From positions 1 through 38,802 of the forward strand of contig URSZ01000004.1 in the NCBI GenBank assembly GCA_900550635.1: a DNA stretch of 38,802 nucleotides. Reading direction: 5' to 3'. Both the position numbers and the translations under genes were made by a program. Positions within the stretch are counted from its first letter, which is position 1; each line of letters opens with the position of its first letter. Shown here piece after piece: positions 33,868 to 38,802 of the stretch. The notes beneath the pieces are model-generated. The model worked only from the letters and a program-made list of their open reading frames with translations. It was not told the DNA's origin and did not search any database. The stretch comes from an uncultured Prevotella sp. Its GTDB lineage: Bacteria; Bacteroidota; Bacteroidia; Bacteroidales; Bacteroidaceae.

Positions 33868-33955
33868 GGGCATAGGAGAAAGGAAAAAAAGCAAGGCACA
33901 TAATTTAAAATATGTCCGAGGAATTTTAAAATACAAGGCACATATTTTTGCCCGC
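33868..33955 (+). repeat. Family 1 dispersed repeat, copy H
   Basis: Units start at 33887, 33908 and 33929: CAAGGCACATA, diverged ATGTCCGAGGA, CAAGGCACATA. The left end GGGCATAGGAGAAAGG resembles copy C, the right end is TTTTTGCCC. The copy lies between the rha operon promoter and family 2 copy 3, which separate the rha operon from the PUL genes. Bases 33956-34054 show nothing else. Confidence 0.8.
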
Positions 33956-34054
33956 GTGGTGACGGGGCTTTGGCGGGTGGTAAACGGCACCCCGGAAAAA
34001 CCGTCGGGTTTTCATTTCGCGGCACGAAAAAACGTGAAAAGTAATTCGGACAAA

Positions 34055-34185
34055 TAAACCCAAACCGGTCATCTGTCTTCCAGCCCGGCTTCGCCGTTGC
34101 CTGTCGCGCCTTCGGTCATGCGTAAGGCGGCCTGCGTGGCATGGGCGGGTATCTGCCCTAAGTCTGGCGGCCGCTTAGGGATAAA
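34055..34185. repeat. Family 2 fold-back repeat, copy 3 (shortened)
   Basis: 131 bp. The left end TAAACCCAAACCGGTCATC and the right end GGCGGCCGCTTAGGGATAAA are more diverged inverted repeats than in copies 1 and 2. After GTCATC it continues directly with TGTCTTCC, which in copy 2 comes 63 bases later after a second GTCATC. This looks like a deletion between short direct repeats. The central stem is weaker (CGTTGC / GTCGCG). Confidence 0.75.
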
Positions 34186-34224
34186 GCAACCGGCCCCGAC
34201 CTGAAAAGGTCGGAGCCGGCTTAT
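34186..34224 (-). terminator. Terminator of the SusCD locus
   Basis: CCGGCCCCGACC (34190-34201) pairs with GGTCGGAGCCGG (34208-34219), one mismatch, loop TGAAAA, starting 46 bases after the stop of the last PUL gene. On the minus strand the stem is followed by TTGCTTTATC. It abuts family 2 copy 3. Confidence 0.75.
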
Positions 34225-34265
34225 CGTTTTGCGCACTGGGCGCTCAGGTTCCAAGTTGCGGGTTT

Positions 34266-34802
34266 TTAGAAATCGTTGCGGATTCCTGATACCTTGATGT
34301 ACCCATAGGTGGTGTTCGCAGCCTTGACGTAGTAAACAATGCTGTCTACCTTTACGTTGTTGGCGTTGCGGGCCGCGTTGTGGAGCACTTTGCCGCCGAT
34401 GATTGTGATAGCGTTGGCAGTGTATTCGTTTGCAGCGTTCTCAACCGAGAATGTGCGTTTGCCGTACTTCACGTTCACCTTAACCTTGTGGGAGTAGTCG
34501 TCGGTCGCGCCGAGGGCGAGCTCGCCGTTGTCGTCCACCCACATCTCGGTCGACTTGTTTGCGGCCGTGTTGTAGGTGAGCAGGTAGTTTGAGAACGAGC
34601 CGAGCTCTTCCCATTCCCAGTTGTCGATGTTGGCAACGTCGCCCTGGTTCTCGCAGGTGTATGCGGTTACAATCCAGTCGCCGCACATCTTCTTGACTGC
34701 GGTGCCGCCGGGATTGGTATCGGTGTCGCTGGGGTCGCTGTCGCAAGAGGTCATTACCCCGAACACGAGTGCCAATGCCAATAATGAAATGTATTTCTTC
34801 AT
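34266..34802 (-). CDS. Small PUL lipoprotein, possibly lipid-binding/calycin-like
   Basis: The protein has 178 residues with a lipobox at VMTSC (Cys20) followed by the acidic DSDPSDTD, a pattern linked to surface export of Bacteroidetes lipoproteins. The mature part starts KKMCGDWIVTAYTC and is rich in short beta strands. It resembles the Bacteroides lipid-binding (Lipid_bd, PF12888) proteins that close some Sus-like loci, but this is by eye. It is the last gene of the susC-susD operon, 23 bases after the DUF5012-like gene, and is followed by a terminator. It could bind glycan or lipid at the cell surface. Confidence 0.65.
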   Translation of the reverse strand: MKKYISLLALALVFGVMTSCDSDPSDTDTNPGGTAVKKMCGDWIVTAYTCENQGDVANIDNWEWEELGSFSNYLLTYNTAANKSTEMWVDDNGELALGATDDYSHKVKVNVKYGKRTFSVENAANEYTANAITIIGGKVLHNAARNANNVKVDSIVYYVKAANTTYGYIKVSGIRNDF

Positions 34803-34825
34803 GATCTTAATTCTTATTCAGGGTT

Positions 34826-35536
34826 TTACTTCGATAATGTCATTTTGAGGTAGTAGTTGAGCTCTACGTTGAGTACGACTTTGCCTGTGGTTGGGTCGTA
34901 AACACCGTCACCCCTTTCGAGCACGTCACCCCAGGGCGTCGAAGCCGAAATGCCGGTAATGGTATTGTCGGCATTGAGCTGGAAGTAACCCGTAGCGCAG
35001 TATGCACTGCCGTAACCAACGGTCTTGTCGTAAAGGCCGCCCCACCAGTCGCTGATGGAGTAGAGGCCCTGTGCGAGCTGGGTGAGGGTTACTGTGTTGC
35101 CCTTGATGACGTATCTGGTAAAGAAGTCGCTTTGGTCGGGGTACAAGTCTTCACCCTTTTCAACAGTGTAAGTACCGGTGATGTCGGTAGTAATGGCCGG
35201 GTCGTAAACGAGCACTGTGCGTGTTACTTCGGCTGCGAAGCCGTCTACGTTCTTGGCCGAGTAGGTAACGTTGTATATACCCACCTTGTCGGGGTCTACC
35301 TGGTCGCCGCTTACTACCACCTTGCTGGTAACGTCCTCGGTTCCCTCTGTTGCGGTGTAGCCCGGGTCGGTGTATTCAGAGCCTACGGGAACGAGGGTCT
35401 GGTTGCCACCGGTGAGTTCAATGGTGACGTATTTGGTTACTTTTGCATCGTCGCTGCCGTCGTAGTCGCACGAGGTGAGGCCTACGAAAGCCAGCGCGGC
35501 GATGAGCAAATTTATCTTCTTCATGTTTATATTCAT
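34826..35536 (-). CDS. DUF5012/DUF5011-like surface lipoprotein of the PUL
   Basis: The protein has 236 residues from the first ATG; the ATG at 35524 (MKKINLL) gives the more typical signal peptide and may be the true start. The lipobox is GLTSC, followed by DYDGSDD. Residues about 45-115 look like an Ig-like DUF5011 domain (VGSEYTDPGYTATEG ... GIYNVTYSAKNVDG). The C-terminal half is a separate beta domain with an aromatic patch (YSISDWWGGLYDK). Proteins in this position, directly after SusD, are often surface glycan-binding proteins. It lies 18 bases after susD. Confidence 0.75.
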   Translation of the reverse strand: MNINMKKINLLIAALAFVGLTSCDYDGSDDAKVTKYVTIELTGGNQTLVPVGSEYTDPGYTATEGTEDVTSKVVVSGDQVDPDKVGIYNVTYSAKNVDGFAAEVTRTVLVYDPAITTDITGTYTVEKGEDLYPDQSDFFTRYVIKGNTVTLTQLAQGLYSISDWWGGLYDKTVGYGSAYCATGYFQLNADNTITGISASTPWGDVLERGDGVYDPTTGKVVLNVELNYYLKMTLSK

Positions 35537-35554
35537 TGTTTAAGTGTGTGAATA

Positions 35555-37045
35555 TTACTTATCCCAGAATACAGGTGTAGTAGTGATGTCCGGCTGCTTG
35601 GGAGCGTTTTCGTTGATGTTGGTGCTGCTGAAGCAGTAGGGCAGGCGCAACGGGGCTTTCTTTGTGCCGAGCATGTTGCGCATGGGGTAGATAAGGTCGC
35701 CGGCGGTGTACTGCGTCGGGTCGGCCTCATACTCTGAGCCGGTGAGCTTGAACGAAGGGGTGTTGGTGCGGCGCATTTCCGACCAAGCCTCCATGTGATC
35801 CATGTAGAGCAGGGCAACCCACTTCTGCATGTAAATCAGCTTGAGCTTGTCGTCGTTGCTTGCAGCGCTTGCCCACGATGTGCGGCTGCCTGCGAGGAAC
35901 TGGTCGGCACCGCTTATGGAGCGTGCGTCGAAGTCGGCGCGAACGCCTGCCTCGTAAGCCGACTGTGCGCTCGAGAGGTCGCTGAAGTACTTGATGTAGC
36001 ACTCAGCCAGAAGGAACTGCAGCTCAGCCTGGGTAAAGAACATCACGGGCTTGGTTGCGTAGTAGTTGAGCGCGCTGTAGTAGCCTATGTCGTTCATGCC
36101 CGTGTAGCCCGGCTGCTGGTGGCTGCCCGGAATGCGGCCTGCATACTGGCCTGCGTTGTCGCCCACGGTTGCGGTTACGAACGTGTAGGCAATACGCGGG
36201 TCGTTGGTCAGGGTCATGTAGCTTACTATCGGGAGCGAAGCAACGTGGTTCTGCGCAAGGTTGATGTAGTTTGCCGAATACCACGGGTTGCGCTTGTTGG
36301 CCTCGTCGCTGTATGCGTCGAAAGCTATGTCGCCGGTAAAGAAGTTGCCTTCGCTGACAAGGGTCTTGAGCTTTGCGGTATAGTTGGCAGCGTCGATGTT
36401 GCCCGAAATCATGCGCAGGTACATGCGCAGGCGCAGTGCGTTGGCAAAGCCTTTCCACTGGTCGAGGTCCTTGTTGAGCAACAGGTCGTTGGTCTCCATG
36501 AGGTCCTCGGGGTTGAGGGCTGCCTCGGCGTCGTCCATTTCCTTGAGTACACCGGCGTAAACGTCCTCGCCGTTGTCGTAGTGGGGCTTGCTTATGCCGG
36601 AGCCTTTGAGGGCTTCGCTGTAAGGCGTCTCGCCCGTGGCGTCAACGAGCATTTGGAGCGTGTAGGCGCGGAGCACCGTGGCTGCAAACAGGTCGGCCGT
36701 GTTGGATGTCTTGCCCTTAATCTCCTCGATGTCCTGCAGCGCGTTGGCGTAAGCCATGGCGTAGCTGCGGTCGACGAGCTGGCTGCTCGGCTGGATGTTG
36801 TACCAAATGATGTCGTTGTACTGGTTTGCTATGGTTGCTTGCTCGAAGTATTGTGTCAGGAATCCTGCAATGTTGTACAACCCGTCGCCAGTGATTGTAG
36901 CCACACAGTTCTCAACCGACGGCATGATAAGGTTTGCCGTTACGTTGCCGCCGCTGGGGTTGTTGGGGCTTTCGTTGATGTCTAAGTCTCCGCAGCTGGA
37001 AAAGAGAAGCGCGGCTGCGGAAGCCATTAAAAATATTTTCTTCAT
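35555..37045 (-). CDS. SusD/RagB-like outer-membrane glycan-binding lipoprotein
   Basis: The protein has 496 residues with a lipobox at FSSC (Cys18) followed by GDLDINESPNNPSG, the usual opening of SusD-like_2 proteins. Helical TPR-like blocks follow (NALQDIEEIKGKTSN, LRAYTLQMLVDATGETPYSEAL), with a C-terminal block ending in LRLPYCFSSTNINENAP. SusD-like proteins sit on the SusC barrel as a lid and help deliver oligosaccharide. It starts 15 bases after susC. The ligand cannot be told from sequence; rhamnose-containing glycans are suggested only by the neighbouring operon. Confidence 0.93.
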   Translation of the reverse strand: MKKIFLMASAAALLFSSCGDLDINESPNNPSGGNVTANLIMPSVENCVATITGDGLYNIAGFLTQYFEQATIANQYNDIIWYNIQPSSQLVDRSYAMAYANALQDIEEIKGKTSNTADLFAATVLRAYTLQMLVDATGETPYSEALKGSGISKPHYDNGEDVYAGVLKEMDDAEAALNPEDLMETNDLLLNKDLDQWKGFANALRLRMYLRMISGNIDAANYTAKLKTLVSEGNFFTGDIAFDAYSDEANKRNPWYSANYINLAQNHVASLPIVSYMTLTNDPRIAYTFVTATVGDNAGQYAGRIPGSHQQPGYTGMNDIGYYSALNYYATKPVMFFTQAELQFLLAECYIKYFSDLSSAQSAYEAGVRADFDARSISGADQFLAGSRTSWASAASNDDKLKLIYMQKWVALLYMDHMEAWSEMRRTNTPSFKLTGSEYEADPTQYTAGDLIYPMRNMLGTKKAPLRLPYCFSSTNINENAPKQPDITTTPVFWDK

Positions 37046-37060
37046 GCTGTAAATTCCTTT

Positions 37061-38802
37061 TTAGAATTTAAGATTTAAATTGAAGCCGTATGTACGTGTC
37101 GAGGGGTTTACGGTGAACTCGCCGAACTGGCCTTCGAGGTCGTTGCCGAGGGTAGAAGATTCGGGGTCTACGAACGTGTTGTCGTCGGGAGTCCAGGTAA
37201 TGAGGTTGCGGCCGAACACAGATACAGAAATGTCGGTGAACGGGGTCTTTGCAAGCCACTTCTTGGGCAGCTGCCATGTGATTACCACGTTGCGGAGTTT
37301 TACGTAGTCCTTGCTGATAAGGTCGCTTCCGTCGCGGTCGTACTGGTCTGCCCAGTAGGTCTGGATGTTCTCGTAGGTAAGCGGCGTGGTGTTCTCAACG
37401 TAGGAAACTGCGCCCGTGGTCGGGTCGGTTACCTTGTTTACTGAGTTGGGAACGATGAACGTGTTACGGTCGTTGTAGATGGTTTGTTTTGCAATACCGG
37501 TAAAGTAGGTTACGCCTTTGGTGTTGCAGAACATCTTGCCGCCCTTGCGGATGTCGAGGTCAGCTGTGAGGCTGAGGCCTTTCCAGCGCAGGGTTGAGGA
37601 GATACCCATGGAGTACTTGCGGTTCATGTCGCCGCAGTATTCGAGTGTGGAGTTCTGTACGGGGAGGCCCGTGCCTGCGTCAACTACCACGCGTCCCTGC
37701 GGGTCTTTCTCGAAGGTCTGAGCCTTGAATGTGCCGAGGGGCTTGCCTTTTACGGCGTACATCGAGGTACCGCCCGAGAGGCCGAAGATAACCACTTCGT
37801 TGCCCACTTCGCTGGGCAGGTCGACTACCTTGCTGGAGTTATGCGAAATGTTCCAAGCCAAATCCCACTGCCAGTCCTTGGTCTTGATAGGAGTACCGGT
37901 GAGGAGGAATTCAACACCCTTGTTGCTTATCTCGCCGAGGTTGACGCTGCGCGAGGAGTAGCCGGTTGCGTAGTCCATGTCCATTGAGATAATCTGGTTC
38001 TTGGTGCTGCGGTTGTAGTAAGCAAAGTCGAATGCCAAGCGGTTGCGGAAGAACGCCATGTTCAAGCCGAGTTCCCATTCGGTTGTCATCTCGGGCTTGA
38101 GGTTGTTGTTGCCCATGGAGTTGCTTGCGGTGAAGGCGTTTACGCCGCCGAGCGGGAATTTAACCTCGCCCCAGCCCGAAGCGTCGGAGGTGGCCTGTGT
38201 GAAAGTAGTACCCGTCATGTAGGGCGAAGCGTCGTTACCGGTCTTACCCCAAGCCACGCGGAACTTACCGAACGAGATGTACTTGCGGATGTCCTTGTTT
38301 AAAAGCTCGGTGAATATGAAGCTACCGGTTATGCCCGGGTAGAAGTAACTGTTGTTCTTCTTGGGCAGTGTTGACGACCAGTCGTTGCGCGCCGTTACGG
38401 TGAGGTAAACCATGTCTTTCCACGAACCTTCAACCTGGCCGTAGAGGCCCATGAGGCGGCGGTGCTGGCGGTTAGCGCGAATCGAGGGTGTTTCGCCCGA
38501 GTTTGAAACGTTGAACCATGTGGGCAGGTCGAGGTTGGTAATCATCTCCTGGTTCCACTCGTATTTGCGTTCGTTGGTGTTGAAACCTACTATAGCGTTT
38601 ACGTTGAAGTCCTCGATAGGCTTGCTGAAGTTAACCATTACGTCCTGGTTTACTTCGCGGCGGCGTATGTCGCGTGTGAAGTAGGAACCGTAGTTCGTAC
38701 CGATTTCCTGGTTGGCGGTCCAGTTGGGAGTGCCGGGGAAGAGGGCGCTCATGTTGGGCACACCACGGGTGATTTTACCGCCGGTGTGGGCGAGGCCTAC
38801 GC
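37061..38802 (-). CDS. SusC/RagA TonB-dependent outer-membrane transporter (partial, N-terminus outside window)
   Basis: About 580 C-terminal residues are present; the frame is open to the last base of the window, reading GLAHTGGKITRGVPNMSALF at the edge. Strand pairs typical of SusC barrels are visible (SWKDMVYLTVTARNDWSSTL, FGKFRVAWGKTGNDASPY, NLKPEMTTEWELGLNMAFF, LAFDFAYYNRSTKNQI), as is the late block DYVKLRNVVITWQLPKKWL. The protein ends STRTYGFNLNLKF. It would take up oligosaccharide through the outer membrane with energy from TonB. First visible gene of the PUL operon. Confidence 0.95.
   Translation of the reverse strand, partial: VGLAHTGGKITRGVPNMSALFPGTPNWTANQEIGTNYGSYFTRDIRRREVNQDVMVNFSKPIEDFNVNAIVGFNTNERKYEWNQEMITNLDLPTWFNVSNSGETPSIRANRQHRRLMGLYGQVEGSWKDMVYLTVTARNDWSSTLPKKNNSYFYPGITGSFIFTELLNKDIRKYISFGKFRVAWGKTGNDASPYMTGTTFTQATSDASGWGEVKFPLGGVNAFTASNSMGNNNLKPEMTTEWELGLNMAFFRNRLAFDFAYYNRSTKNQIISMDMDYATGYSSRSVNLGEISNKGVEFLLTGTPIKTKDWQWDLAWNISHNSSKVVDLPSEVGNEVVIFGLSGGTSMYAVKGKPLGTFKAQTFEKDPQGRVVVDAGTGLPVQNSTLEYCGDMNRKYSMGISSTLRWKGLSLTADLDIRKGGKMFCNTKGVTYFTGIAKQTIYNDRNTFIVPNSVNKVTDPTTGAVSYVENTTPLTYENIQTYWADQYDRDGSDLISKDYVKLRNVVITWQLPKKWLAKTPFTDISVSVFGRNLITWTPDDNTFVDPESSTLGNDLEGQFGEFTVNPSTRTYGFNLNLKF

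Noticed and set aside
34041..34055. GTAATTCGGACAAAT as an extra family 1 unit near copy H
   Set aside because: It is out of phase with the triplet and too short to separate from chance.

Overview
The window comes from a Bacteroidales-type bacterium. The evidence is a SusC/SusD pair, many lipoproteins with short lipoboxes followed by acidic residues, promoter cores of the TTG-N18/19-TAnnTTTG type, no clear Shine-Dalgarno sequences, and a Bacteroides-style rhamnose operon. The base composition is fairly GC-rich for the group, so a gut lineage such as Muribaculaceae or a Prevotella relative is plausible, but I cannot name the genus. Most genes lie on the minus strand. No rRNA, tRNA, CRISPR array, transposase or phage gene was recognised.

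Layout. 1-4285: envelope genes (partial acyltransferase 3, phosphoethanolamine transferase, Wzx-type flippase). 4477-5757: enolase. 6221-9595: a gltX-waaA-marC operon. 10114-14212, plus strand: a small outer-membrane barrel protein and a tricorn-like S41 protease. 14702-18965: an operon of a TPR/OmpA-like lipoprotein, a DUF4369/thioredoxin-like lipoprotein that has lost CXXC, and comM. 19451-22160: three tandem paralogous secreted alpha/beta hydrolases. 22674-25040: two unfamiliar lipoproteins, one internally duplicated. 25733-33712: rhaB, GH78 alpha-L-rhamnosidase, rhaA, rhaT and rhaD in one minus-strand operon, closed by a strong terminator. 34266-38802: the end of a polysaccharide utilisation locus (partial susC, susD, a DUF5012-like lipoprotein, a small lipoprotein).

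How the genes work together. SusC/D would import oligosaccharide, the GH78 enzyme would release L-rhamnose, RhaT would import it, and RhaA, RhaB and RhaD would convert it to dihydroxyacetone phosphate and lactaldehyde. The three esterases could remove acyl groups from such glycans, but that is inference. No lactaldehyde reductase and no AraC-type rhamnose regulator lie in the window.

Most unusual content. Two families of non-coding dispersed repeats fill the intergenic space. Family 1 has eight copies. Each is three units in exact 21-bp phase, drawn from a palindromic type (ATGTCNGACAT) and a CAAGGCACATA type. One copy sits in every intergenic gap longer than 400 bp and none in shorter gaps. 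Family 2 has three copies of about 130-213 bp with terminal inverted repeats and nested covarying stems. Every family 2 copy lies next to a family 1 copy, and one supplies the stop codon of the tricorn-like protease.
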